This document shows, one piece after another, positions 44,141-52,972 of a stretch of DNA of 64,000 nucleotides. The notes below the pieces were generated by a model. The model was given only the letters and a program-made list of their open reading frames with translations, did no database searches and was not told where the DNA came from. Position numbers and translations under genes: made by a program. Every line of letters starts with the position of its first letter. Position 1 is the stretch's first letter. The DNA lies in the NCBI GenBank assembly GCA_004124295.1, contig SCKI01000001.1, forward strand, positions 124,001 through 188,000, written 5' to 3'. The DNA is from Fidelibacterota bacterium. GTDB taxonomy: Bacteria > Fidelibacterota > Marinisomatia > SCGC-AAA003-L08 > TS1B11.

Positions 44141-44716
44141 CTATCGCAGGGTCTTTACATAGGCCTGCAGCAACGGGAAAAAGGCCCGGAAGTCGGACTG
44201 CAGCTCGTCGTAGTGCTCATGTAAGTCCTCGATACCGCGGGCCAGCTGGGTGGGCCGGCTCAAGCGCCGGGAGAGGCCCTGCAGGGCCCGGGCAATACCG
44301 TCCAGGCTGGCGTAGGCGCTGAGCCAGTCAGCGGCCGCCATGTAGGGGAGCATCTGTGCCAGCCGGGGCGGAAACGGCACCTCGGCCTGCTGCAGGACCC
44401 GGTAAACACCGGCCGCATAATCGGCCAATGGCAGGGCTGAATAGCGCTTCCAGTCGGCCGCCAGAAAGTGATCGTAAAACATGTCCATCAGAACGCCCCG
44501 GGTGTGCCGGTGGATGGGATCCAGCCGGGCCTTGCTGCGGCGGACAATCGGATGGCTGTCGGTAAAGGCGTCAATCCGGCGGTGCAGCAGAATGCCGGCA
44601 GCGATGTCCGGCGGATAGTGGCGATGGTCGTCCACCTTCACAAAATCGCCCAGCATGGCGCCGATCATGGCCTGGTCAGACTCTCCGGCCAGGTAGAGAT
44701 GGGCCAGGTAGTTCAT
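44141..44716 (-). CDS. acpH: Acyl carrier protein phosphodiesterase AcpH family
   Basis: 191 residues. MNYLAHLYLAGESDQAMIG, GDFVKVDDHRHYPPDI, LHRRIDAFTDSHP and MFYDHFLAADW hold the conserved His/Asp metal residues. It removes phosphopantetheine from acyl carrier protein. A single gene in its strand. Confidence 0.9.
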   Translation of the reverse strand: MNYLAHLYLAGESDQAMIGAMLGDFVKVDDHRHYPPDIAAGILLHRRIDAFTDSHPIVRRSKARLDPIHRHTRGVLMDMFYDHFLAADWKRYSALPLADYAAGVYRVLQQAEVPFPPRLAQMLPYMAAADWLSAYASLDGIARALQGLSRRLSRPTQLARGIEDLHEHYDELQSDFRAFFPLLQAYVKTLR

Positions 44717-44826
44717 AAGCGCTGGAATAGGGCTGTCGGGCGGCTTAACATTGGCTGCATTGCTACGTTGAAATTGACCCTTGCGCGGTCATTGCGGGGT
44801 CATCGCGATTGTAAAGGGGGCTGGCC

Positions 44827-45246
44827 GTGAAATCCTACCGTAAAGAACTTTGGCTCGAAGTACCCAACCGCATGGATTTCGTCAACATCTCCGCGGACGT
44901 CGAGGCCGCCCTGGCCGAAAGCGGCGTGCAGGAGGGGCTCTGCCTGGTGAACGCCATGCATATTACCGCTTCGGTGTTCATCAATGATGATGAGTCCGGC
45001 CTGCATGCGGACTACAAGCGCTGGCTTGAGGCCCTGGCTCCCCACGAGCCGCTGGACCGCTACGACCACAACCGCACCGGCGAGGACAACGGCGATGCCC
45101 ACCACAAGCGGCAGATCATGGGCCGGGAAGTGGTGGTGGCCATCACCGCGGGGGCCCTCGATTTCGGCCCCTGGGAGCAGATATTTTATGGCGAATTTGA
45201 CGGCCGGCGCCGAAAACGGGTCCTGATCAAAATTATTGGCGACTGA
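44827..45246 (+). CDS. yjbQ: YjbQ/UPF0047 family protein
   Basis: 139 residues from a [38 protein letters not shown] with the metal-type His cluster, then [17 protein letters not shown]. The family shows weak thiamine-phosphate synthase activity. Divergent from AcpH. Confidence 0.88.
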   Translation: MKSYRKELWLEVPNRMDFVNISADVEAALAESGVQEGLCLVNAMHITASVFINDDESGLHADYKRWLEALAPHEPLDRYDHNRTGEDNGDAHHKRQIMGREVVVAITAGALDFGPWEQIFYGEFDGRRRKRVLIKIIGD

Positions 45247-45332
45247 ACTTTTGCCGGCTGTAATAACGGTCACACCGGGCGCATCCAACTCCGCTTAACT
45301 TGCCGGGCACAGGTCATTTAAGGAACGCGAGT

Positions 45333-46361
45333 ATGCCACATCGCAGAAATCATGTGGAAATAAAATTCCAGGCCGGGGAAACCATTTTCAGGGAAGGTAA
45401 CCCCGGTAACAAGCTGTTCATTATCCGTCAGGGCTCTGTGATGCTCACTAAAAATATTGATGATGCCGAGTTGCCCCTGACGGAGCTGGGACCGGGTGAA
45501 GTATTCGGCGAGATGTCGCTGGTTGACGAGCGGCCCCGGTCAGCGACTGCCGTCGCCGCCACCGATGTGGTCTGCCAATGCATCAGCAAAGCCATGTTCC
45601 CCAGCAAGTTCAAGAACGAGGTCCCCAACTGGATGCAGTCCCTCTACCTGTCCACGGTCCAGCGTTTGCGGGCCACGACCTTGCGGACCGCCGGCGGAGG
45701 AGATTTGCCGGCCCGCCAAATTGTGGAACTGCTGGGCAATTACCTGCTGCGGGGCAAAACCACCTATTCCGGCGCCACCTACATCCCCTGGTCCGAGGCG
45801 GCCCGGAAAATCGCCTATGTCCTGGATACCAACCCCAAGAGTGTCGAGGGTATCATGGAAATTCTGGTGCATTCGGATATTGCCAATTACGAAGTGGACC
45901 TGAACGAGGGCAAGCGTTTCCTGACCCGTTCCCCGGATTCCTTCACGCTGTTTGCCGACTATTGCTGGGATAGCTTCATGGTCGACCGGCGGCTGCTGGA
46001 TCAGAAGGAGGAGCGCCTGAACCGCAAGCAGCGGCAAGAGGATGCCGAACAGCTGAAGCATATTCTCTCCGTCCTGGAGACAAGCAGCGACATCCATATC
46101 ATCGGGGAAGAAAGCCTGTTCACGCAGCTGGAGGGCAAATTCGGACTGGACCGGTCCCGCTATGACAAATTGCTGGCCCGGCTGAAGGCTCAGCTGCTGA
46201 TCGAGGTGGACCCGGAATCGGGACTGCCAGGCACCCTGAAAATCGCTATCGACCGCTGCCGGCAGGAAATCACCGCCGTGGAGATGAATGACACCTTCGA
46301 TTCCCTGTATAAATCCATTATGCAGGTAGGTACAAAAAATCCGCTAGCGGTTGGCGTCTAA
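45333..46361 (+). CDS. Cyclic-nucleotide-binding domain protein, paralog A
   Basis: 342 residues. The N-terminal CNB fold (GETIFREGNPGNKLFIIRQG; FGEMSLVDERPRSATAV phosphate-binding cassette with its Arg) is followed by about 230 residues with a wing-like helical segment (YIPWSEAARKIAYVLDTNPK). It is not a plain Crp. A cyclic-nucleotide sensor that may bind DNA or a partner. Paralog of the next gene, 130 nt away. Confidence 0.78.
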   Translation: MPHRRNHVEIKFQAGETIFREGNPGNKLFIIRQGSVMLTKNIDDAELPLTELGPGEVFGEMSLVDERPRSATAVAATDVVCQCISKAMFPSKFKNEVPNWMQSLYLSTVQRLRATTLRTAGGGDLPARQIVELLGNYLLRGKTTYSGATYIPWSEAARKIAYVLDTNPKSVEGIMEILVHSDIANYEVDLNEGKRFLTRSPDSFTLFADYCWDSFMVDRRLLDQKEERLNRKQRQEDAEQLKHILSVLETSSDIHIIGEESLFTQLEGKFGLDRSRYDKLLARLKAQLLIEVDPESGLPGTLKIAIDRCRQEITAVEMNDTFDSLYKSIMQVGTKNPLAVGV

Positions 46362-46490
46362 CCTGCATCGGTACGCTGTATCAGGCCATTGTAGTCGTAC
46401 ATTCAGATGCTTCTAAACCGGCCACGCGCATAGGGGGATTATGAGATAGCCTGGGGTGGTGTGTACCGGAAACGGCAGGAGATGGCGTAA

Positions 46491-47549
46491 ATGGAAGTAC
46501 TGCAAGTATCCGAGTTGGTTGATTTTAAGCCGGGCGACGTCGTGTTCCGGGAAGGCGATCCCGGGGGAAAACTTTTCATTATCAGGCGCGGCGAGGTTGA
46601 GGTCGTCAAGCAGATCAACGGCCAGCCGGTCGTGATTACCCGCCTGGGTCCCGACGAAATATTTGGAGAAATGGCGCTGTTGGACCGCCGTCACCGGTCG
46701 GCTACCGTCCGGGCAGTGTCCGATGTTACCTGTCAGGTCATCGGCGGCGATATCTTCCGGCGGAAGCTGGAGGAGGTGCCCACCTGGATGCGGGACCTCT
46801 ACGGCCTGGTTATTGACCGGCTGCGGGCCACCACCCGGAAGTACAACCCCCGTGCCGGCGAGTTACCCGGTCTCCAGGCCATCGATTTTCTATCCCTGCT
46901 GAGCCTTGCCGAACACCCGCCGGACAAAGGACCGGTAACCCTGCCCTGGGGGCCAACCCTGGACAGACTCATTTATATATTTGACATGGCGGCCGAGCAT
47001 CTCCGGGCAATCCTCGACCTGCTCACCGAATCGACCCTCGCTGACTACGATTTCGACCCGCAGGAAGGCCGGCGGCTGGTGATACACGATCCACTTGCCC
47101 TGGCCGAGTTTGCCCGCTTCTGCCGTGTGGGGGACAGGGACGAGTTCGCCTCTACGGTGCATGGCGATGATGACTTGGCCAGCGAGTACGGCTTTTTGGT
47201 CATGCTCTACAAGGTCGTCGGCGGAGGGGAAGGCTTGCTGCGGATCAAGCGGGATGAACTGCGCCAACGGCTGCATACCCGCCTCGGGCAGTCGCTGGAC
47301 AGCTATGATGGTGTCATCAAGGGCCTGATCGAGCAGGGCATATGGGCCGAATCATCCGGCGAAGAGGACCTGCTGGAAGTGGATATGGACCTCTGCCGCG
47401 AGAGAGTTCAGATCCTGCAGAATGAATACGAGTTTCCCTGGCTGGCCCGGAAAATTGCCACCCTCTCCAAGGCGGCGCTCGACCAGTCCGACAGCACTGG
47501 GCCGGTGGTTGATATCGAAAATATAATTGAGCAGCTGACCTCGGACTGA
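46491..47549 (+). CDS. Cyclic-nucleotide-binding domain protein, paralog B
   Basis: 352 residues. GDVVFREGDPGGKLFIIRRG and FGEMALLDRRHRSATVRAVS; then LPGLQAIDFLSLLSLAEH aligned with paralog A's LPARQIVELLGNYLL, and FDPQEGRRLVIHDPLALAEF. A tandem duplication that has since diverged. Confidence 0.78.
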   Translation: MEVLQVSELVDFKPGDVVFREGDPGGKLFIIRRGEVEVVKQINGQPVVITRLGPDEIFGEMALLDRRHRSATVRAVSDVTCQVIGGDIFRRKLEEVPTWMRDLYGLVIDRLRATTRKYNPRAGELPGLQAIDFLSLLSLAEHPPDKGPVTLPWGPTLDRLIYIFDMAAEHLRAILDLLTESTLADYDFDPQEGRRLVIHDPLALAEFARFCRVGDRDEFASTVHGDDDLASEYGFLVMLYKVVGGGEGLLRIKRDELRQRLHTRLGQSLDSYDGVIKGLIEQGIWAESSGEEDLLEVDMDLCRERVQILQNEYEFPWLARKIATLSKAALDQSDSTGPVVDIENIIEQLTSD

Positions 47550-47564
47550 GCGTAGCCGGAGTTG

Positions 47565-47822
47565 TCAGCCGGTCTCATCCGGCCCGGCGGTTGCCGCCGA
47601 TCCATCAGACTCGATCGCATCCAGCAAGACGATGGCCTCTTCGGCATGGGCCTCGTCTGTCAGCAGCCGGACCCCCTGTTGGGCGAAATTCAGGGCCGGT
47701 TGCATGCCCCCGGCGTCATCGGCCAGCACCCAGCTGGGAATCTCTGAGGCTTCCAGGTATGAACGGGCCAAGTCTGCCTCATGGCGATACAGAAAGCGCC
47801 TGATGGTAACGGCCTTGTCCAC
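47565..47822 (-). CDS. DUF2007-type small protein
   Basis: 85 residues. RFLYRHEADLARSYLEASEI, then VLADDAGGMQPALNFAQQGV and VRLLTDEAHAEEAIVLLD, the DUF2007 pattern (a possible signal-transducing domain). 4 nt after the outer-membrane gene, so co-transcribed. Confidence 0.7.
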   Translation of the reverse strand: MDKAVTIRRFLYRHEADLARSYLEASEIPSWVLADDAGGMQPALNFAQQGVRLLTDEAHAEEAIVLLDAIESDGSAATAGPDETG

Positions 47823-47826
47823 CGGC

Positions 47827-49107
47827 TTACAGCCGCAGCACGAGGTTGGCGGTAAATCTGCCGGCGGTGCCGCGCAGAGGATTGATCCCCGACTGCCAAT
47901 AGATCGAGGCGCTGCTGAGGTCCCGCTCCCATAGCGTCAGCGTATAGGCCAGGTCAAACTTGATTCCTGGAACCGCCGCCACGCTGGCCCCCAGGGTAAA
48001 GGTCTGGTGCGCCGATTCCGCCGTGGCTCCATCGAGGAACTGGGGCCGGTACCGGTAGCCCCCGCGCAGCTTCATGTTGATCACCGGCAGCAGCAGCTCG
48101 GCCCCTACAGCCAGTCCCACCACACTGCGGTACTGCGTGCGCAGGGTGTTGTTGATCTCCGAATCGATGAATATCTCTACCGTGTCGCCGGCGCTGTTCT
48201 CAAAATCCTTCACCAGGTCCGACTCAAAGCGAATCTGCGAAAAATCCTGCCACTGCATGTCTCCGCTGATGAGCAAAGGACCGAAATTGAAGGCCGTGCC
48301 CAGCCGCACCAGGAACGGTTGTGTGATCTTGTATTCGATCTTTGTTTTACTCGGATCGAGATCATCGTAGAAGCTCTCCTGCACTGCCAAGGTCAACGGC
48401 GGCCGCACCATCAGACCAATCCGCCATGTGGGGCGGGGCGCCAGCAGCACGCCAAAGCGGATGCCCATACCCGTGTATTTCGGTTCGATATGGGTGAAGG
48501 TAGAGGCGAGGGTATTGCCATTTTGCAGCGCCGATTCGGCCTCATCGTAGACGTTTTTCCCACTGATAAATTCGGTGGAATAACCCAACGCCAGCCCAGG
48601 AGAAAACTGGTACCCCACACCGACCGAAAAGGCCGTTAAGCGGCCACTTTCCAGAATGATTTCGGTTAACAACGTATCTCCAAAGCTCCGTTGCAGCGTC
48701 CGGGACCTTTCAAAATCCCGCAGATTGTGGACCCCTGCCGCCACGGTCCACTTGTTCCCTGAAATGGGCAGCACCATGGTCAGATTTCCCAACCGGGTGG
48801 CGGAAATCCGCGACGGTTTCCCCGCCGAGGGATCGCCGGAATCGGTGTCGATATTCAAGTGACTCAAGCCGACGTTGAATTCGGCTGCGGTCAGGTGTGC
48901 CAGCCCGGCGGGATTATAGTAGAGGGCATTGCCGTCATCGGCGATGGCGGTGAAAGCCTGGGCCATTCCTTCCGCCCGGCTGCCGGGGCCGCCGATGCCC
49001 CAGAACGGACGCACCGCATCCTTCGCATACTGACCGGGCAGGGTGGCCGGTGTGGTCAGCAACGCTATCACGGCACCCAGAATAGCGCCGGCAGGAATGC
49101 GTTTCAT
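47827..49107 (-). CDS. PorV/FadL-like outer-membrane beta-barrel
   Basis: 426 residues; a signal peptide, then AFTAIADDGNALYYNPAGLA (the conserved loop) and a run of amphipathic strands ending RFTANLVLRL. Such proteins are transporters of hydrophobic compounds (FadL) or T9SS shuttle (PorV) types. Lies 6 nt after the Tyr-rich lipoprotein gene on the minus strand. Confidence 0.78.
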   Translation of the reverse strand: MKRIPAGAILGAVIALLTTPATLPGQYAKDAVRPFWGIGGPGSRAEGMAQAFTAIADDGNALYYNPAGLAHLTAAEFNVGLSHLNIDTDSGDPSAGKPSRISATRLGNLTMVLPISGNKWTVAAGVHNLRDFERSRTLQRSFGDTLLTEIILESGRLTAFSVGVGYQFSPGLALGYSTEFISGKNVYDEAESALQNGNTLASTFTHIEPKYTGMGIRFGVLLAPRPTWRIGLMVRPPLTLAVQESFYDDLDPSKTKIEYKITQPFLVRLGTAFNFGPLLISGDMQWQDFSQIRFESDLVKDFENSAGDTVEIFIDSEINNTLRTQYRSVVGLAVGAELLLPVINMKLRGGYRYRPQFLDGATAESAHQTFTLGASVAAVPGIKFDLAYTLTLWERDLSSASIYWQSGINPLRGTAGRFTANLVLRL

Positions 49108-49113
49108 GGAAGA

Positions 49114-49920
49114 TTAGTCCTTGCGGCGTGAAGACCGGCGGGTGGTGCTGCTCGACTTGGAGCTGCTGGAACTGGAACTGCTGCTGCGGGAAACCCGGGT
49201 TGTGGATCTCGGTTGGCTCCGGTCTGCCGAACGTGCCCGTGTATGGCTCCTGGATCCCCTCGATGCCACTGCGGCAGCCGATTGGTTTGCAGCTCCGCTC
49301 CCCTGGCCAAACAGCAGGTCCAATATGCGGCTGTTACCTTCCCGCCCACTGCGCCTGCGTTGGCTGGATGTGCCGCTGCTGCGCACCACACCGGACACGC
49401 TGTAGGGGTAGCCGTAATAGCTGCCCCAGTTGTAGCCACCATAGCCTCCATAACCCCCGTATCCGCCATAACTGTACCGGTAGGGATCATAGTAGCCGTA
49501 ATAGCCGAATGAGGAGCCATACAGCCAGGGATCATAGGCCCAGTTGCCCCCGCCATAATAGAATGGGTCGTAGGGGTTGAACCGGTGCCCATAGAGGGAG
49601 CGTGACAGGCGGCGCTGGTAGTCGTACCAATAACGGTCCCGCCAGCTCATGCGTTGGTAGGGGCCGTATAAGTGGGTCGCCAGGTTGTAGCGGTTGTCAG
49701 CATAGGGATCGTAGCGTGCCGCCTGCGGGCCGATGCCGCTGGCGAGAGGCTCTTCCTCGGCCGTTTCGACGACCCGCTCAACAACAGCCGGGGTCACGCC
49801 GTCACCCTTGTGAAATCCGGGGAAGCGCACGGCCGTACCACCGGTCTGATGGGCGCAGGCAGACAGCAGCAATCCGGCGCCGGCGGCCAGTATGATGATA
49901 TGTGCGCGGGTTCCTTCCAT
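49114..49920 (-). CDS. Tyr/Gly-rich lipoprotein with Ser/Arg-rich tail
   Basis: 268 residues. Lipobox AGLLLSAC; then a Tyr/Pro/Gly-rich middle (YGYYDPYRYSYGGYGGYGGY) and a basic Ser-rich end (RVSRSSSSSSSSSKSSSTT). No fold is evident; it looks like a low-complexity surface or scaffold protein. First in the unit with the outer-membrane barrel and DUF2007 gene. Confidence 0.65.
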   Translation of the reverse strand: MEGTRAHIIILAAGAGLLLSACAHQTGGTAVRFPGFHKGDGVTPAVVERVVETAEEEPLASGIGPQAARYDPYADNRYNLATHLYGPYQRMSWRDRYWYDYQRRLSRSLYGHRFNPYDPFYYGGGNWAYDPWLYGSSFGYYGYYDPYRYSYGGYGGYGGYGGYNWGSYYGYPYSVSGVVRSSGTSSQRRRSGREGNSRILDLLFGQGSGAANQSAAAVASRGSRSHTRARSADRSQPRSTTRVSRSSSSSSSSSKSSSTTRRSSRRKD

Positions 49921-50041
49921 CGGACACCTTCGACATCAAGATATCAGCTCAGGAGCGCTGGGGCAACTCATTTCTCCGGCTGGCCTTCCGTGCCGGAGGT
50001 TTGTAAACTTCGGGCCTTGGCAATGCATTGGAGGTGATGGT

Positions 50042-50359
50042 ATGCGGCATATATCGGTAAGTGATCTGAAGCGGATGCAGGATGAGGGCGAGGATTTCGT
50101 GCTTCTCGATGTGAGGGAACCCAATGAGGTGGCCTATGCCTCGGTCGGTCCCGCACTTCATATTCCCATGCAACTGATCCCTCAGAGGTTGAATGAGCTC
50201 GATCCGGCCCAGTCAGTGGTGGTGTTCTGCCATACGGGAGCCCGGTCGCTGGAGGTCTGCCACTTCCTTGGGCAGTACGATTTCAGCGATGTGATGAACC
50301 TGACCGGCGGCATTGACGCCTGGTCCCGGGAGATCGACCCCAGCGTTCCAACCTATTGA
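50042..50359 (+). CDS. Rhodanese-like domain protein
   Basis: 105 residues, single domain: FVLLDVREPNEVAYASV, VVFCHTGARSLEVCHFL with the active Cys, NLTGGIDAWSREI. GGAGGTGATGGT precedes the ATG. Sulfurtransferase or persulfide carrier; cytosolic. Confidence 0.88.
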   Translation: MRHISVSDLKRMQDEGEDFVLLDVREPNEVAYASVGPALHIPMQLIPQRLNELDPAQSVVVFCHTGARSLEVCHFLGQYDFSDVMNLTGGIDAWSREIDPSVPTY

Positions 50360-50368
50360 CTTTTGGGG

Positions 50369-50430
50369 CCTACTGAGCCTCAGCGTTCCCGGCCAGCGGT
50401 ATATCGGCGGTTGGGGCGATTCCCCGCAGG
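50369..50430 (-). pseudogene. Possible remnant of an M14-peptidase 3' end
   Basis: CTACTGAGCCTCAGCG, then TCCCGGCC, is shared (one mismatch) with the tail of the M14 gene at 51136-51160. Read on the minus strand it gives a GRER-stop end like that gene's. Nothing else remains. Confidence 0.3.
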
Positions 50431-50575
50431 TCCCAACGGCCGGAGCCCCTGGCCGCAACATCTTTTATAAACATGATATATGATATTTTTAAGCAAAGGA
50501 CCTATTGAGTCTCTAACTTCCGTTATACCAGTATATTATGACTCCACCATCAACTGGAAACGGGAGGGAGATAGT

Positions 50576-51118
50576 ATGAAATCCACACAGACAATCCGCT
50601 TAGTGTTGCCCCTGATGCTGATTTTCCACGCGTGCAGCAGCGGTCAGGCCCAGGCCCAGGAAGAAACTTTGCCCCAGCTCACCGCTGAGCAACGTTGGGA
50701 TCGTATGTCCTTCCTCCTGGAATCCTGGGCCATCGCCGCAATCTTGCACGCTCGCGCTGAGCAGCAGACCGCTGAAGATGCGGGGCAGGACATCGGCGAA
50801 CTGTTCGCGCCTAGCTGGGGGGATAACTTTACGCCCAGAGGATTCATGCGGGGGACCTACCGCAACCTTATGTCTTGGCGGGAAGCTCGCTTTGAAGTCC
50901 TGGAGGTTTCGGACCAGCGGGCCAGTTTCCGATTTACCCCAGCCTACCGTGCAACATTTGGGGAAGATAGGGAATTGCTCGGCGTGACTGTAGAGGAAAT
51001 GGACCTCTATTGGATACGAATTCACAAGGTTATTGTGGAGCACAACGGACTTACGTTCCACTCGGAGAGGGACGGTGACGACATCATCTTCACCGTGACG
51101 GTACCCTCCGGCGCCTAA
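50576..51118 (+). CDS. Hypothetical exported protein
   Basis: 180 residues. Signal (TIRLVLPLMLIFHACSSG), then ERALALL-type helices (LTAEQRWDRMSFLLESWAIA) and a beta end. GGGAGGGAG lies before the ATG. Family not recognised. Lower GC upstream (50460-50570). Confidence 0.55.
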   Translation: MKSTQTIRLVLPLMLIFHACSSGQAQAQEETLPQLTAEQRWDRMSFLLESWAIAAILHARAEQQTAEDAGQDIGELFAPSWGDNFTPRGFMRGTYRNLMSWREARFEVLEVSDQRASFRFTPAYRATFGEDRELLGVTVEEMDLYWIRIHKVIVEHNGLTFHSERDGDDIIFTVTVPSGA

Positions 51119-51145
51119 ACGGCTCGCGTTCCTGTCTACTGAGCC

Positions 51146-52972
51146 TCAGCGCTCCCGGCCGATAGGGTAGAGCCGCCAGTTGGCATCGAAATAGGGCGTC
51201 CGCCGATAGAACCACTGCAACCTGGCCCGGGGGCTGGCGGCCAGTTCGGGATCGGCTTTCAGGGCCGTTTCAAAGGCCCGGCGCAGCTGCGGATCGGCGT
51301 CCAACATGCGCTGGGCCAGCGGCTCCATCACGTAACCTTCCACATATTCGGTCCGCTGCAGGACTTCCAGAAAGAAGCCCCACTGGAAGAAGGAATCGGG
51401 GCCCAGCGGCTCCAGCAGGTTGACCACCAGGTCGCCCAGCGGCTGGCTGGTGGGCACCCGCACCGAACCGGCCGGAAAGCTGACCCGGCGCACCTCCGGC
51501 GTGGTCCGGGCCTTGACCCGCATGCGCCCCTCGAAGGGCGCTCCGTCAAACTGGATGTCCGACAGCCGGTCAAACTCCAGCCGCACCGTCCGGACCGAGG
51601 ACATGGTCTCCATATAAATGCCGTGCAGGGCCAGCCGGTTGATGACCTCTTTCCAGGCCGGTGGAATCCAGTAGGCTTTCGGCCGCTGGGCCGACAGTGC
51701 GGGACCATCCAGGGCGAGCACAGGCAGGTTAACCGTCCGGGCCTCACCGGTCCATTCGATCTGCTCCCCGCCGGTAATGTCCGAGGGCCGCTTCCGCCAG
51801 CTCACCCCCTTGAAGGGAACCTCCCGCTGGGCTTTATCGGGTCCCTTCCAGCTCAGGGGCACATTTTTCGGCTCCCGGCGACTGTCGGCCGTCACTGCCC
51901 GGCGCAACTCGGTTCCGTGGCGCGCTAGGGTCTGCATCGCCGAGGCCAGCAGCACGTAGGTGCCCAGCACGCGCTGCCGGTAAGGCTTCAGGGAGTGGTT
52001 CTCCACCAGCACCGTCGGCAGGTGCCGGGCAGCGCCATAGCCATCGGAGTAGCGCGGTGTGGAGGCCCAGCTGAGCAGACCTTTGCCGGGGTCCGCATTG
52101 TCCCTGGCAAAGACAAGCGGGCCCGGTATGTGGCCCTGGGCCTGCAGCTCGGCCGTAAGGGCCGGGGTCAGCCGGTCGTCAAGCCATTGGGCAATCTTTG
52201 GGGACCAGCCGAACTGGCCCAGGTGGCCGAAGGTGATATCGTACTGGTAATCAATGCCGTCCGTCACATGGATATCGAGATAGAGGTCCGGTTGCCACAG
52301 GTTGATGGCCCGCACCACGGCCCGAATCTCCTCGGTGTCGAGCTTGGCGTAGTCCCGGTTCAGGTTCAGGTTGCGGCTGTTGGTCCGCCAACCCTGCCCG
52401 GCCGGTCCCCGCTGGTTGACCCGGTTGGTGGCCGACCGGCGCTCATGGCCATCCACGGAGAGGATGGGGATAAACAGGAAATTGGCCCCGATCAGCAGGT
52501 CGGCCCGGACGCGGCGCACGGTCATATCCCGCAGCAACATGAGGCCGGCGTCCTTACCGTCGATTTCGCCGGAGTGGATGCCTGCCTGGACCAGCAGTAT
52601 CGGCCTGCCGTTCCGTTTCAGGGCCGCCGCAGTGGAGGCGCCGCTGGCTGAGGCCACCACCATCCAGATATCCCGCCCCTCGGCGCTGACCCCCAGCGAT
52701 ACCATGTGCACCTGCGGCGAGCGCTCCGCCAACGTGTTGAGCCAGTCGATGGTCTCGTCATAGGTTGGGGTGGTGGTGAGGCCCGAGCGCTCGGCCGGGG
52801 TGATCCAGGGATCGTCAGCCGGTACGATGAGCGCCTCGCTGTCGCCCGACCAGGGCAGGGCCGGCGGCAGTGGCGGGGACCAGTCCATCCTGCGCTGGGC
52901 GAAGGCCGCGGAGAGCAGTCCCAGGGCCAGGCCGCCGATAATTGCGCGCGTGAGGGTTGGCCTCATGCTCAA
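51146..52972 (-). CDS. M14 family zinc carboxypeptidase-like protein
   Basis: 608 residues. Signal peptide, then VQAGIHSGEIDGKDAG (HxxE zinc ligands), NLNLNRDYAKLD and YLDIHVTDGIDYQYD (third zinc His). Exported. Its ATG overlaps the DUF885 stop (ATGA), so both peptidases are made together. Confidence 0.85.
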   Translation of the reverse strand: MSMRPTLTRAIIGGLALGLLSAAFAQRRMDWSPPLPPALPWSGDSEALIVPADDPWITPAERSGLTTTPTYDETIDWLNTLAERSPQVHMVSLGVSAEGRDIWMVVASASGASTAAALKRNGRPILLVQAGIHSGEIDGKDAGLMLLRDMTVRRVRADLLIGANFLFIPILSVDGHERRSATNRVNQRGPAGQGWRTNSRNLNLNRDYAKLDTEEIRAVVRAINLWQPDLYLDIHVTDGIDYQYDITFGHLGQFGWSPKIAQWLDDRLTPALTAELQAQGHIPGPLVFARDNADPGKGLLSWASTPRYSDGYGAARHLPTVLVENHSLKPYRQRVLGTYVLLASAMQTLARHGTELRRAVTADSRREPKNVPLSWKGPDKAQREVPFKGVSWRKRPSDITGGEQIEWTGEARTVNLPVLALDGPALSAQRPKAYWIPPAWKEVINRLALHGIYMETMSSVRTVRLEFDRLSDIQFDGAPFEGRMRVKARTTPEVRRVSFPAGSVRVPTSQPLGDLVVNLLEPLGPDSFFQWGFFLEVLQRTEYVEGYVMEPLAQRMLDADPQLRRAFETALKADPELAASPRARLQWFYRRTPYFDANWRLYPIGRER

